This document shows positions 11,441 to 26,544 of a stretch of 64,000 nucleotides of DNA, piece after piece. A model generated the notes under the pieces. It was not told the origin of the DNA, did no database searches, and saw only the letters and a program-made list of their open reading frames with translations. The stretch's first letter is position 1, and the number at the start of each line of letters is the position of its first letter. Source of the DNA: Nelumbo lutea (Eukaryota > Streptophyta > Magnoliopsida > Proteales > Nelumbonaceae); contig JAKGHH010000003.1 in assembly GCA_022828595.1 (NCBI GenBank), positions 52,441,759 to 52,505,758 of the forward strand, given 5' to 3'. The translations under genes were made by a program, and so were the position numbers.

Positions 11441-12605
11441 TAGATACATTTGATAAGGTGTATCATATTGGTATTGGCCTATGGTAGTACGGGATACGCT
11501 ACGAATAGAAGTGTATCCCATGAATTGTACGCTATAGGAGCGATATTTAAATCACTAAGCCAATCTCCTAAGCCTTAAATGTGATTCTAAACCACTAAGC
11601 CACATTTATTCTTATCATAATAAATGAAACAAAATATATTTTATTAACTTTGTCTCCACATGCAATTTAAACAAAAAAATGCATGTTTATATTCAACAAC
11701 TCTAATTAAAATACTATTAGAATAAATAATCTATCAAGCCCATGTTTATATAAAAGGATGACTTTTAATATCAAGAAATATATATATAATACAATAATTA
11801 TTTAAATACTTAAATTTTATAAATTTGCACATGATATGCATCTTAAAATTTTTAAATATTTTTGAAAATTATTAATTAGTATTTTAATTTACATTAAAAA
11901 GTAATAACAACATATTTATTATTTACAAAAAATAAAAATATTATTTACAAAATATTCAAGAATATAACATTAAACTGAATATATCAAATCCATTAATTTA
12001 GATTTATTTCAAAAAAAATATTTTTTTTAATTCAGAACATTTATATAAATAAAAATATTAATAACAGAGCAATGAATTTAATAATTTAAATTTATGAACT
12101 TGTATATGATATGTATATTATAAATTTTAACAAATTTTATATACTTCAAGTTAAGATTATATTTTCATAAATTATTAATTAATATTTTAATTTGCATTTA
12201 AGAATTTAATAATTAGTTGATTTTTGTTAATGTTAAAAAATTTAAATAGTAAAATAAAAATAATTGATATAATATTTAAAATATAAATATATTAGGTGTA
12301 TATGTTTAGTGTCTTGGATTCTTGATTGATGCATTATAAATAAAATTATATGATATCTATGCATCCCGGTATATTAATTATAATATATTTTTTCATACAT
12401 ACAATTAAAATATACATTTCCTATGTACTTATAAACTATTTGTGATTATTTTAATATTAAATTTAATGTTATTAATGTGTTTATGGAATTTATATGTATT
12501 TTCTTAGCGTCTCCATGCATTTTTCATATTTTTCGTCCGTATCCATATGTTTCCAAAGACATTCCTATTGGTATCTATATCCAAGTTATCCGATATGATA
12601 ATGAT
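11441..12605. repeat. AT-rich repeat, possible non-autonomous transposon
   Basis: Very AT-rich sequence bounded by imperfect inverted motifs: GTGTATCATATTGGTATTGG near 11458, and near 12555-12610 the complement of a GTATCAT...ATACCAATAGGAAT arrangement. No coding capacity. Ends and target duplication are not established. Confidence 0.35.
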
Positions 12606-15600
12606 ACTTTAATCTTTTGATTGTTACAAAGTCTAAGCATTACGGATCAGTTTGTTTTTTGTGGAAATTTAATTTGCATTGGTTAAATGCATAGAACCAC
12701 TCTCGAACTAAGGTGGAACTGCCCATATAACACGAACTAACGTGGCCATCTATGACTTTTAACATCCTTTTTTCTAGCAAGTGGACCTGCCCATGTAACA
12801 GAACTAACATGTGGGTTGAATTTTTATTTGAATAAACCACCTCGAAGTGGTTTTTTGATAACTACTCTCACTGTTTAGAGAAGTGGGTGTTTGTTCTCGA
12901 AAAAATGATGCCACTTGTTTGATAGAGAAGGTCTTTAGTTGAAGTTGGTAGACACATATCCGAAAAAGAATGCTTCTATTTGAGAGTAGAAATAACCACC
13001 CTATATCTATTCATAACAGAAAACTTAAAGTGTTGTTTCTCTGCAACTCTTCGATCACCTCAATTCTTTCTATTCAATTTGTTTCAGTGGTTCTTCATTG
13101 TTTCCTACCTGGCTTCCATGGTATCTACAGAGGAAACTCAGATGCACTCGTATTTTTTATTTTTATCCTTTGTGTAGCACAAGGGATTCTATTATGGTAA
13201 TTCGTAATCTACACTATTTCTATTCATAGAAGTATATGTTTTTCTTTTCTTCTTGCATTTTTTTGGTTGGTCTAGCTATGGTTTTATTTGAAATTTTGAT
13301 CCTATTTTCAATCTAATGGATATAGATTGGCTTTTAGATATTAAAATCTACAAGGGAACAATGAAACTAAAATTCAAATATGAAATGGTGTTTTCCACAA
13401 AATCTTCCTATGATCCTTTAAGTGTAGAACTAATTACATGTAGACTATATAGTCTTCTTATTTCCTATTCTTATTCTTCTTATTCTTTTGGATATTCATT
13501 TATTCTTTAATTGGTAATGCAATCCTAATAGAATTGATTTTTGTTGATTCCATGGGTTGACTTTAACCCATCCACCACCCAAAAGGAAAAATGAAAAGGT
13601 CTGAATCTAGAAACTAGAATAGAGAATGCCTATAGATCCGTGCAGTTCTATATGCATGCCTACACCTCTCCCTTTACTTGTAGACTATTCAGTTTTGAAT
13701 CCATTAGACCTTCATAAAAATCTATTAAGTATGTATTTCTCACAGGTCCTTCTGTTAGACAAGAAAAAACTTGCCGAAGTAGTCTATATATGCTTATTGC
13801 TCATCCTGTTCACATGCGTCCAAATAATGCCCTAATAGCGTACCTCTTGTAAATACTAACTTAACCTTTTCCATTTTGGTAGATAATTAATTTGATGTGA
13901 TGCAAACATAGATGATCAATTGATCCATTGGGACAAACCTAATTTAATATTGACCCTCTTAGTTCCCACTACTAGCTGCACCTTGGCAAAACAACCTCCC
14001 TAACATACTGGCAAAATCTGTCTCCTACCAAATCCAATGTCACTAGGAGGTCTATCTATATACATTGATCATGTTTCTTCCAGATTTCCATGTATCCATT
14101 TTAGATGAAATTCAAGATTTTAGCACAAGTGCTTTAAGAACTAGAGGTGGACACCATATCAGCCAGAAACATGGATGCTTCAATTTTTGAAAGAGGATCT
14201 GAGGTTTTCTAGGTTCAGTAGACAATGTTTTGGTAAATATTTCATCTTATGCGATATAACTAATTAGAGGTGAAGTTTGTTCAGAATTTTATTGGAAATG
14301 TTCATTTTCTATATACTTTTTAAATTAGAAATAAGAAAGAGAAGATATATAAACAAAGAATAAAAACAATGATATTCTAAGAGCCAAAGAACTGAAGAAG
14401 AACTCATAAAATGAACAATTAGTCTGGAAACAAAGATCATTTAACACATTTTATTATGGAAGCCCAGTTCAGAGTTAAGCCATTAATAATAGAACTAGCA
14501 AACACAAGCTTTCACAAAATGTTCACAATAAAGTAAGTCTCTTTGTAAATTGGGTTTTGAGAACATTGTTGTAGATGGTGATTCCTGGATTGTGATAAAA
14601 TAGATGAGAAAGGGAAGGGTGGCTCTTGGTAGTTTTCTTAGCTTTTGAGTCTACAAACCTAGAGGTTATCCCAATATTTAGGAATCATTTTTTATGTTTT
14701 TGTCTAAGTGGGGGTACAAGTTGGTTAATTTTATAGGGAAAAAGGCCCTATAAATGAAATGTAGGAATCATGTTTGGTATTCTTGTTTTATTTCAACCCT
14801 TTTCTTGGTATCTGGAATACCATGTCAATTACTTAAACTATTGATGCTAATTAGAACTTTAGGAGGACTCATATCATGTAGTTTCTTATTTGTTTCACTC
14901 ATCCTATGACCATCTTTGATGGGAAAAATGTCATTACTCAATTGCAACGGGCTAGGCCTTGGGCCAAAGCCTATTCAAAATTCAAGGAGTGGCAAGCCCA
15001 TGTTTAATTTGCAGGAAAATATAAACTCTCTTAATTTTATATTTTTAGTCATGTATCTCTTGGTTCAAATTTAAGGAAAATGAAGAAATGCTTCTTCTAT
15101 GACTCAAATTAACTTGAACCCATATATTACCATCATGAAACTAGAAAACTGATAGAGCACCAATTCTTCTAGTTTTTTTGAGCTTGTTGGAGGAACCATT
15201 GCAAGATGTGCAGAGAACCATTAGATACATCAAAGTAATAATATGAAATCTTAAGGGAGTACTATAATCTAAATGCAAGATTATAGGAAGATTTGTGTTG
15301 TAAAGGAGTATTTTCAAGTTTACTATAAAAAATAAAGACTATTTTCATGTTACCACTTGTTAAAAATCCCTCATACATTTCTTTAGATAAATTAAAAAGC
15401 ACTTGCTTTTAATTTTATGCACAACTAAATTATTTAGATTTGTTGGCTCACAAGTATGAATATGACGGAACTCAAGATTTATTTTTTAAAATTTGAAATT
15501 TACTTGTGCCCTTTGTTAGAAAACAAAAAAAAATTATAATTATTCTAGAAATAGTGGAATTAATAGCTAAACCTTAAATAATTCCGTATATGTTTAGATA

Positions 15601-16086
15601 ATATGGTAATAGCCTCTTCTTTAATAACTAAAAAATGACCCTGTACTAAGTATGGAGAAACTACAACATCATTTAGTTTGAAATTTACTATTTAACTATA
15701 AAAGAAAAATAGAAAAATTAATATGGGTCTTACATCTTTGTAATTCAAAATGTATTATGACTTATTTTGTTTGAAAATCAATACTAATTTATGTTGTTTT
15801 TAATGTGATTTAAGAGAGATTAAATGAGGTCTTATTTATAAATTGGTATTTACTATTTATTTGATAAATTTATTTTGAGTTTTTTTATAAATAACCACAT
15901 TTGTATCACTTCAAAGTGGATTTAATGTGTTTGAATAAACCTCTTCTAAGGTAATTATTCTATTTGAAAGTGGAATTAATCACTTTTGAGATTCTCTTTT
16001 CTAAAAAATTACCACATTCCTTTTGGTCAAAATGGTAGCTTTCATTGCTTTTAATCAGCATTTATTTTCCACATTCTTTTATACAG
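12606..16086. other. Upstream region and probable first intron of the coatomer zeta gene
   Basis: Plant coatomer zeta proteins have only one to six residues before the block encoded by the exon at 16087, so the first coding exon should be a tiny ATG-bearing exon in this interval. One candidate is ATG at 13118-13120, directly followed by GTATCT and preceded by CT-rich leader-like sequence. This is unproven. No other gene is supported; 15300-16080 is AT-rich and intron-like. Confidence 0.35.
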
Positions 16087-18541
16087 GAGACTTGCCCTCA
16101 AGTAAAGAACATACTACTTCTGGATTCCGAAGGGAAGCGTGTAGCTGTCAAGTACTACTCAAATGACTGGTTAACAAATAGTGCAAAGTTGGCTTTTGAG
16201 AAATCTGTCTTTACTAAAATTCAAAAGACAAATGCCCGAACAGAAGGTGACAAATGCAAAATTTCCTCTCACTTATATATCTTCTCCATATACTGTACTG
16301 TTTAACCTTCTTGGAGGAACTTATGTTGCCTCTCCTTTATCATTTTATTGTTGCCATTCATAAGTTAAATGAGCCATTGACATTTCTAATATATCTGATT
16401 TCTTCAGCAGCAATTATACCAACAAACTAAGACAAGTTATTTCTTTTTCCATTTTGTATAATGGGAAAAGGGATACTAAGAAATTTCAAAAGGCTATGGG
16501 AAAAACACATGCTCCTTGCTTCTGTTCTCATAGTTATGAACACATGAACATGTACAAAAATAATTTGTCTATGCTGAAATTGATTTTCAAAAATGACCTT
16601 TTCTATGGTTTACATTGACTTTTCTTCTATTAATTAGCTAGGTTGAAGATGGTCTATAACAAATTATTCATCCCACCCCAGGATGGAAAAGTCTCATGTT
16701 TTCATATATTTTGTTGATAAAATATATTTTCATACTAACTTTCAAGCATGGAACTGTTGACCACATTTTCATCGGTGAAAATGTTCCCTAGGTGTAGAAA
16801 TAGAATAGTTTCAGTTGGCTTGTGGGGAACAAAATATATTCTATTCATAGTTCAAATTTCTTATTTCTGACTACTTATTACATATGCTTCTATTTCACCA
16901 ATACAGCGGAAATTGCGATGATTGATAGCTACATTCTTATCTACAAGTCAATTCAAGACCTATACTTTTTTGTTACTGGAGGTGACGATGAGAGCGAGAT
17001 CATCCTAGCAACAGTTCTTGAAGGATTTATTGAAGCAGTTACACTTCTCCTCAGGTCCTAGTTGTCATAGTTGTGCCCTTCTGCCTCATTTTCTTTGCAC
17101 ATGGATTTTTACTTTTACTATATACAGTCTTTTAGTATGTTTACTAATTTGGTTTCTTAATGTGTATCTTCATAATCCAACAGGGAAAATGTCAGTAAGA
17201 GGACTACACTTGAAAACTTGGATCTCATCTTCTGTTGTCTTGATGAGATGGTTGATGGAGGGTATGGATTATGCGATTATCATGTAATTAGTGTTTAGTT
17301 ATTTTCTTGTTCTTTTTCTTATTTATTGGATAAAAGTGATACATGTTTTCTCTCACAGTAAATAATGCACTAAGGCCCTATTGATGATGAATAATTGCTT
17401 TTACTGCTTTTATTGATGATGAAAATAAATTATAAAATTTAAAACTGATCCAAAAAAATAAATTGTTTTTCTTTTTTATGGCAGACAATAGTTCAACATT
17501 TTCTGTCAAATATGTCGATCCTTGATGTCATAATTAAATAAAAAACATTAAAAATATATAAAAACATAAAAAATTATGAAAAGTATACAAATTTTATAGA
17601 AAACACTTAGACGCATATCTAATATCATATATTCATCATATTAAACCAAAATAAGTGTGATAAATAAAAATTGTTTTTATATATAGAAATATAAAAAATG
17701 TAAAAAATTAAAAAATAATGTTACTATCATCACCATCTAAAACTGCAATGTGTATAGCATGTACACATTTGTTGGTATAGAAAATGTTATGTGGACTTGG
17801 GCTAGGCCAGGTTTGGCTTGGCCTTGGGCCGATGGCATTAAAAAATATGGGCTTCAACATATATAGGGATATCAATGGGTCGGTTGTATCCGATTACCTG
17901 AGCCAATTATGTCAATTTTGGTTCTTGGATCTTGTTTCAATTAACAATTAGGTCAATTTTGGTTATGTCTGATTACCTGAGCCAATTATGGCATTAAAAA
18001 AATAAGGGTTTCCAAGTTTTAATATAAATTTTATTATATTTTATGTTTGAAATGATAAAATTGATAAATAATATATTATTTAAGATAACATTAGTTAAAA
18101 ATGCTCAATTTATTAATATATAAATAATATAGTATTTCATTATCATTTTTATTAATTGTATATTATCAAATTTTAAATTTTAAGTTATTATTAAATAAAT
18201 AAATATAGTTGTCAGTATAATCGAGTATATTGGGTCAAACCTGATTATCCAAATTATTAACCTAGGTGGTTTTGGGTCCATCATTATGTCCCAATTAATA
18301 ATCAATTCTAGACTAGGATCACCCTATCCCATCCCATTGACAACCCCAATTCAACACATGGTTATCTATCATTGCCTAATTACTAAAATGAAGGCCTTGC
18401 CTTCATCTATATTAGTGTAACAGAATATGCTATGCGCATGTGCAAGTAAATATTATACGGTATTTTGATTGAATTTTTATAACTTGCATGCAACATAAGG
18501 CAAGTATCAACTTTATATAGTATAGATAAGGATAGACAACC

Positions 18542-18577
<36 letters not shown>

Positions 18578-18597
18578 ATATATATATATCATAAGCA

Positions 18598-18647
<50 letters not shown>

Positions 18648-20450
18648 GGTAAATCCCTTAAACCTCACCTAACTCTTGGGGATAAAGGGACTTACAAACC
18701 CTTTCCATTACTTTTAAGTGGACAAAGACATTAAATGTCTATTATGTCCATACTAAGGCTGCATTTGGCATTCCTTATTTTAAGGATTTATCTCATTTTT
18801 GCAATTAAAAACTCAGTGTTCATAAGGGCATTTTAACAGCAAAAGGGAGGCAAGTCCTTAATGCCAAATGCAGCCCAATTCCTCCTATCAAGTTTGTAGA
18901 TTTTTTCTATTCCAACTTTATCATTAAACTATTAATATGAGTAAATATGTTTTAGTATTTCATTTTTTGATGCCATAAACTACCTCATTTTTTATTAAAG
19001 AGAGCTTTGAGGTTTTTTTTTTTTTTTGGTTAAAGATTTAAGGGAATTTGCATATGTTGATTTTATGTATGTGCAAGATTGCTTTATAATATATTTAAAT
19101 CCGTGACATCAGCAGATGCTATTAGATTTCCAAGGATAAAGTAACAGGAGTGCATAAGTGGTTTATCCCCAAAGGTCGGGAGTTTTAAGGGCAGGTCAAA
19201 GTTGAGGAACTTTAAGAACTTTTCAAAAAATAACAGGGGAGGTTTAAGGAATTTACCCTATTATATTATATTATACTAATTGGGTTGGTCATGAAGTATT
19301 GGGCCCAGGCTTGGCCCCCTATACTTTTTGGGCCTGATGCAGACTGGGTTTTTGGGCTGGGCTAAGAATGATCACCCGCATATTGTAGTTTCCACATAAA
19401 GAAACTGTATATAGCAGAGGAAAACTTGAGTTGTAATTGAACTCTATATAGGGATATAAAGGCAATGTCAAATTGGTCTATTGAGCTCCTCAATGGCAAT
19501 GATTAGAGTTAATTTTTATAAACACCAAGTTGACACATGAAAATTCTAACAGGAAAGCCACTAACCAGAATTTCATCATTTTCAATGTTCATTACAAAAA
19601 CCAAGAATGCCAACCCTTACTCTAGCAAGGCTCAAGGAAAAACACTCTAAGTTCAAACTTAGGCTCATGCCTGAAAGAATAATGCACGTGTTTGAGGTGC
19701 TTTATGTCAAATTCATGTCTCATGCACTAATTGAAGTGAAATAAATTCTCATCACAAGAACAAATCAAAGACTAATCCTAAGATTTCGGGTATATACCTT
19801 TAATTTATATAAGTATGTAGGGTTTTCAATACCTATATGAGGCTTTTGGTGAGCTTTGCTAGTCCTTGTTTATATGATGAACAATCTTCTTATATATATA
19901 AATAGTTCCACCACTTAGCACTTATTTTGTTCATATTAACACTGAGTACTCATGACTCATGTATGAGGTTTAAGCCTCACCCATTGATGTTTATGCCTTA
20001 CAGGCATTAGAAGAACCCATGTCTCATCATGCCTCTGTGTTTTAGAACATTATTGATCTGGTAAATATGTTCTACAACTGCAACCAGAACTTGCTTATTA
20101 ATGGTCAGGAGTCCATGATTTTGGGATTCTGAATCTTTCATGTAATTTCTTTGAAGTGATGATTGCGTTTTTGCAGTATCATTCTTGAAACTGAAGGAAG
20201 TATCATTGCAAGCAAAGTTTCATCCAATGGTCTGGAATCTGCAACAACATTCTCCGAACAGGTAACTCTCTTTTCTAACCCAATAAATAAATAAGTGAAT
20301 AACCAGAATAGAGTAGAAGATAGATGGAAAGTTCTCCCACTCTTTGTGATTCTAACAGAAGCCCAACATTCTGTTTTTTTTTTCTTGCAGACTTTAAGTC
20401 AAGCACTAGCTACTGCACGGGAACATTTAACAAGATCTATTCTTGGATAA
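16087..20450 (+). CDS. Coatomer subunit zeta (COPI coat), five exons, first tiny exon not located
   Basis: Exons: 16087-16246, 16907-17054, 17184-17261, 20177-20261, 20391-20450 (TAA). All visible introns are GT-AG, and the joined frame is open for 176 residues. Zeta-COP is a longin/sigma-adaptin-fold subunit that pairs with gamma-COP in the COPI coat for Golgi-to-ER and intra-Golgi transport on the cytosolic face of membranes. Diagnostic stretches are [73 protein letters not shown] and the C-terminal [16 protein letters not shown]. Usual length is about 177-181. Residues such as YKSIQDLY and [10 protein letters not shown] depart from the commonest plant sequence as I recall it, so this may be a diverged paralogue. 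The initiator Met exon is missing from the model, so the true start lies upstream of 16087. Confidence 0.88.
17865..18348. mobile_element. Possible hAT-like MITE in a coatomer zeta intron
   Basis: The left end GGGATATCAATGGGTCGG and right end CCCATTGACAACCCC are imperfect inverted repeats around AT-rich sequence of about 480 bp. No clear target duplication. The element lies in the 2.9-kb third visible intron (17262-20176). Confidence 0.4.
18541..18650. repeat. Compound microsatellite (ATCT)n-(AT)n-(TTA)n
   Basis: About nine tetranucleotide units (from about 18543), a short TA run (about 18578-18590), then about 16 ATT/TTA units (about 18599-18648), inside a coatomer zeta intron. Confidence 0.9.
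18757..18875. mobile_element. Tourist-like MITE family C, copy 1 (119 bp)
   Basis: The ends GGCTGCATTTGGCATT and AATGCCAAATGCAGCC are perfect inverted repeats of 16 bases. The body (TTATTTTAAGGATTTATCTC) matches the copy at 21839. Flanks TAA/CAA suggest a trinucleotide target duplication, as for PIF/Harbinger-derived MITEs. It lies in an intron of coatomer zeta. Confidence 0.75.
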
Positions 20451-21838
20451 TGTCTGCCTCGTTGAGGGGGGAAATAAAAAAAAAAAAAATGAGTCTTCAT
20501 TACTTTTGGCATTTTTCTTGGATGTTTATTAAAACTTCAATTTCTTTTTCTTTTTGGCAAAAAACCAGCCGATTAGTTCTGAGTTTACGTCTCCAAGAGC
20601 CTTTGTTATGATGATCCTTCTATCTATTATTTTCCCTTTAATTGGGTAAGCTGAATACTATTGTCCAAGTTGACAGGTCGATGGTTCAATCATCCGGATC
20701 AGCAGTTTATTGACCAAATCAATGGTTTTTTGTTCAAGAATGGCTTTAGGGTAAAATGGTACTGGTTGCCTGACTGATTCCCAGATCAATCGATCTGATT
20801 TTCAAAACCATGGCTAGGTTTATAGTTGCATCTGTCCCTCATCGGCAGAAACCTCGTACACTAGGATGCCCTACTAAACCCAACAAAGCCATCATCTCAA
20901 GTTGTCAATCCAGGGTATATGACTGCTACTCCTACAGAGAGAGGGGCTCTGCCTGGTTTCTTAAGCAGCTAAACCAAAGACGAAGAATTAAATCATATAA
21001 TAAGGCCTGTTTGACATAATAACAGTATTAGCCTTTAACTACCAAAATGGGCAAAGTTTAATATTCCTATGTGATATACAAAGAATATGTTTACAGTAAG
21101 GAATGCTAAGTATTTGGGTTGTTCATATACTTCAAGCTCCATGGGTAGAGCTCATTGGATTTTACATGTACTCTGTTCCGTCCCGACCCTATAATCCCCT
21201 TGTAATGTCTAATCTGTAATAAAAAGGACTAAAAATAAGAACAATGTGTACCTATTACGGAGCCCAATTTATGAAAACAAAAGCTGATGATGTGTGCTTA
21301 AGATCGTAGGTTATGTTTGGGAGTGAGTAAAAAATAAGCAATTATTTATTTTGGGCCAGGACGACAGAAATAAGAACTTATTTGCATTTGAGGAACAAGC
21401 ACTCCCCAATAAGTCTTTATTCCTAAGAATAAACACTAATAAAAGAAGCAGAATAAGCACTTATTCAGGAGACCCAAATTTTGGGCCTATTTTTAAGTGT
21501 TTGTTTCCTTAATTTCTAGCCAGTCTTGGCCCGCCAGATCATTTTAAAAATACCCAAGTACCCCTATTTGAAATAAGTGTATTTTCACCAAACGTTCATG
21601 AACACTTATTTTTCAAATAAAAACTTCCAAACTCTGCCTTTGTATGTCATTGCCTTCAAAAACAAATTTGACCGAACTCAGTGCTTGAAATTGCACTTCA
21701 TTTACAAAAATAAGACTGAGTCATATAATAATATTGGTATGACCTGGGGCCTATTTATTTGTACTAAAGTCTAATATTTGGAATATAATAATTACTTTAA
21801 GAGGTGTACTAAAGTCTTAAAGTTGGTGAACTTTTTTA
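20451..21838. other. 3' flank of coatomer zeta; MITE-like segment near 21310-21640
   Basis: The coatomer 3' UTR should lie in about 20451-20650. 21310-21640 holds AATAAG(T/C)ACTTATT-type inverted blocks that look like a small palindromic element, but no termini were fixed. No gene supported. Confidence 0.4.
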
Positions 21839-21972
21839 GGCTGCATTTGGCATTCCTTATTTTAAGGATTTATCTCCCTTTTGCAATTAGAAAATCAGTA
21901 TTTATATTTTATAGGGCATTTTAACAGTAAAAAGGAGATAAGTCCTTAAAATAAGGAATGTCAAGTGCAGTA
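21839..21972. mobile_element. Tourist-like MITE family C, copy 2 (134 bp)
   Basis: Left end GGCTGCATTTGGCATTCCTT; right end AAGGAATGTCAAGTGCAGTA is its inverted partner with a few mismatches. TTA flanks both ends, consistent with the Tourist TTA/TAA target duplication. Same family as 18757-18875; this copy keeps a longer palindrome (CCTTATTTTAAGG / CCTTAAAATAAGG). Confidence 0.8.
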
Positions 21973-22740
21973 TTAGTAAGCTATTTAAAAGCAGGCTTGA
22001 TTGTTGAGTTTTAAAAAATAACAGTTGACCATTTTAACCCTAGGGAGGAGGATGTTTGTTTAATTATTTAATAACCTAATTGAAATTTAATTAAATAATT
22101 ATAAAAAGATTGATAAGTTGGTAAAGTGATTAAAATTTATAAATAACTAAAAAGAATAAAAATTTAATATATAATAAAAATAATACAATAATTAAATAAT
22201 AAAATAATTAGTAGTATAACTAATGCAATTAATTAATTATAATTAATAATTAGTTACATTAATTATTTAAGGATGAATAATTAAAATAATTATTTAATAT
22301 TTAAATAATTATTTAATATTATAAAATGATTGATAACTAGCAGAAATGCTTGTGCTAAGCACAGGGCAAAGATGAGCAAGAGAATAAGATAAAAACAACA
22401 AATTTAAGTTAATTATACATGCATTATTATAATATTTTGTATTTATATACATTTTCATGTATAAATTTAAAAACATTTTTTTATTTATTTTAATGACCAC
22501 AAAACAAAGTCGATTTAAATTTGAGTCCAATCTAGCTAGAAATCTGAATGATTGATTTTGGATCGAAGTCGAATACAATTGAATTCGAAACCAAAACTGA
22601 AACATCAGACTTCCAGAAATATTTAACTATGATCATATTTGAAGAATCCAATATGAAATATTCATCTAGAATTAGAGTTGGATGCAATTGAATCCAAACC
22701 CAACCCAAAATATCAAATGGATCATATTCAGAAAAGAATT
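21973..22740. other. AT-rich intergenic sequence
   Basis: 22070-22320 is dominated by AATTATTTAAT-like runs. No gene or element ends recognised. Confidence 0.4.
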
Positions 22741-24835
<2,095 letters not shown>

Positions 24836-24885
24836 GGTTGATATTATTAGGAGAGAGACTATGGAGGCATTTGATGGGATGAGAG

Positions 24886-25372
24886 TAGGGGGGTTCATTA
24901 TATGGTTCAAACTACAAACTGAGCCAAACCAAACCGAATTTGTGGTTTGGTTCGGTTTGAAAATTTTCTAAATTGCAGTTTACAGTTTTGGTTTGGTATA
25001 TTGAATTTTATAAACCAAACCAAATCGTAAATCGTATACTAAAATTATATATAATATGAATATATGATATATAAATATTATATATAATATATCTAAATGG
25101 ATTGCATAAAATTATAAATATATAATGAACTCTTTTTTAGGGGAGCTATTTGGGCTTTCTAATTGGGTTAAGCCCAAAAGAATTTGGTTTGGTTTGATTT
25201 GATTTCCATAAAATTATAATAACCGCACCAAACCGTAATAAAACAATTTGGTTTGGTTCGATTTCCATACCAAAACAGTTTGGTTCAATTTAGAAAATTT
25301 TCAAACCATAATTTACCGGTTTGGTCTGAGATCTTCTCCAAACTACACCGAACCAGACCATGAACACCCCTA
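24886..25372. mobile_element. hAT MITE family D with 8-bp target duplication (487 bp)
   Basis: The termini TAGGGGGGTTCAT and ATGAACACCCCTA are inverted repeats (12 of 13). The flanking octamers at 24878-24885 and 25373-25380 are both GATGAGAG, the 8-bp duplication expected of hAT elements. The body is rich in AAACCAAACC/GGTTTGGTTTG. The homologous site in the second duplicated unit (near 28150) is empty. Confidence 0.9.
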
Positions 25373-26544
25373 GATGAGAGAAAGGAGGGAGGGAGGGAGA
25401 TTAATGAAAGAAAGAGAGTAGAAATACGGGAGAGAGATTTGACATTATGAGAATTATGAGAATTGAGAAAGGGGGAGGAGAGAATGAATTGAGAGAGAGA
25501 GAGAGAGATTTGATAGGATGAAAAATATGTGAAATGCCATCAATAATTGTCTTATATTGTGGTATAATCATAAATAACAATGGCATGAGGGAGAAAGAGT
25601 TAAAAGGAAAGAGAGGGAAAAAAGAAGTTAAAAGGAAAAGAAAGGAAATGCATCCCAAATAAAGAATAAGTGCATGAAACCAATAGTGTGCCACATGTTG
25701 ATCTCACCGCACGTCTACACACTAACCAAATGCTATAAGTATATAGTTATAGATGTAAAGCATTTCATACTATAACCCCATGAAAGTAAGGCAATGTTTG
25801 GGATATACACATAAGGCTGAGTAAATATGTATCAATCTCATGTAAGGCTACAAATAAAACATATCAGATTTGATACTAATCTGAACCGGATCCAATAAGA
25901 GCTGGATTAAGATATCTCCCTTGATCCTAACAAATCGGATCGAATAAAAAAAAAGCTGATCGGTTTAGTTAATGGATCGAATTTGGATATTCCTCGATCC
26001 AATCTGCCACAACCCAATCTGATTTATTAGTTATGGAATATTATATATTATTTATATAATTATATAATGCATTACATATTATATAAATAATATAAATATA
26101 TTATTTATATTATATCATAATTTTTATTACAATTCTATGTGAATCGGATTCAAATCGGATATCTGATAAGATATTAGAATTCGAATCATACTCTTAAAAA
26201 TCCAACAAATTCTTATTAGATTCAAATCAATCGGATTTCTATCAAATCAAATCGAAAATACCCTTTACCAAGTTTTGTCCAATCTATTTGTAGCCTTCAC
26301 CTCATGTGACATTGTTCGCAATAAAGCATGTGGAATAACTAACAAATCATGTCAAAAAGATATTTTTATCACAAATGGGTGCAAGTTGGGTGGGTTGAGC
26401 TGGGATTAAGCTCAACCTAGGTCCAACCATAGAAATTGGGCTTAAGGTCCCCATCTGTCCAAGTCAAGCCTAGCCTGTACTAAAATTTGATGCATATAGG
26501 TTGGCCAATCAACTTACACTAACAAAAATGTATATGCTTTTGTA
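25373..26544. repeat. Duplicated flank, unit A
   Basis: The sequence right of the array block is repeated at about 28130-30580 in the same orientation and order: GAGGGAGGGAGGGAGATTAAT, GAAATGCCATCAATAATTGT-like, AAGAAGTTAAAAGGAAAAGA, CATCCCAAATAA, ACCAAATGCTATAAG, a family E MITE, TGTGACATTG. Unit A lacks the LINE found in unit B. Confidence 0.8.
25844..26299. mobile_element. hAT-like MITE family E, unit A copy
   Basis: The left end AAGGCTACAAATAAAACATA and right end TATTTGTAGCCTT are inverted repeats. They are flanked by TCTCATGT (25836-25843) and CCTCATGT (26300-26307), an 8-bp target duplication with one change. The body has (T)GGATC/GATCC-type and TATATA-rich parts. The same insertion occurs in unit B, so it predates the duplication. 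Confidence 0.85.

Noticed and set aside
13000..13840. Several plus-strand frames of 60-76 codons
   Set aside because: No Met-context, domain or codon bias; they overlap each other in the AT-rich upstream region of the coatomer gene.
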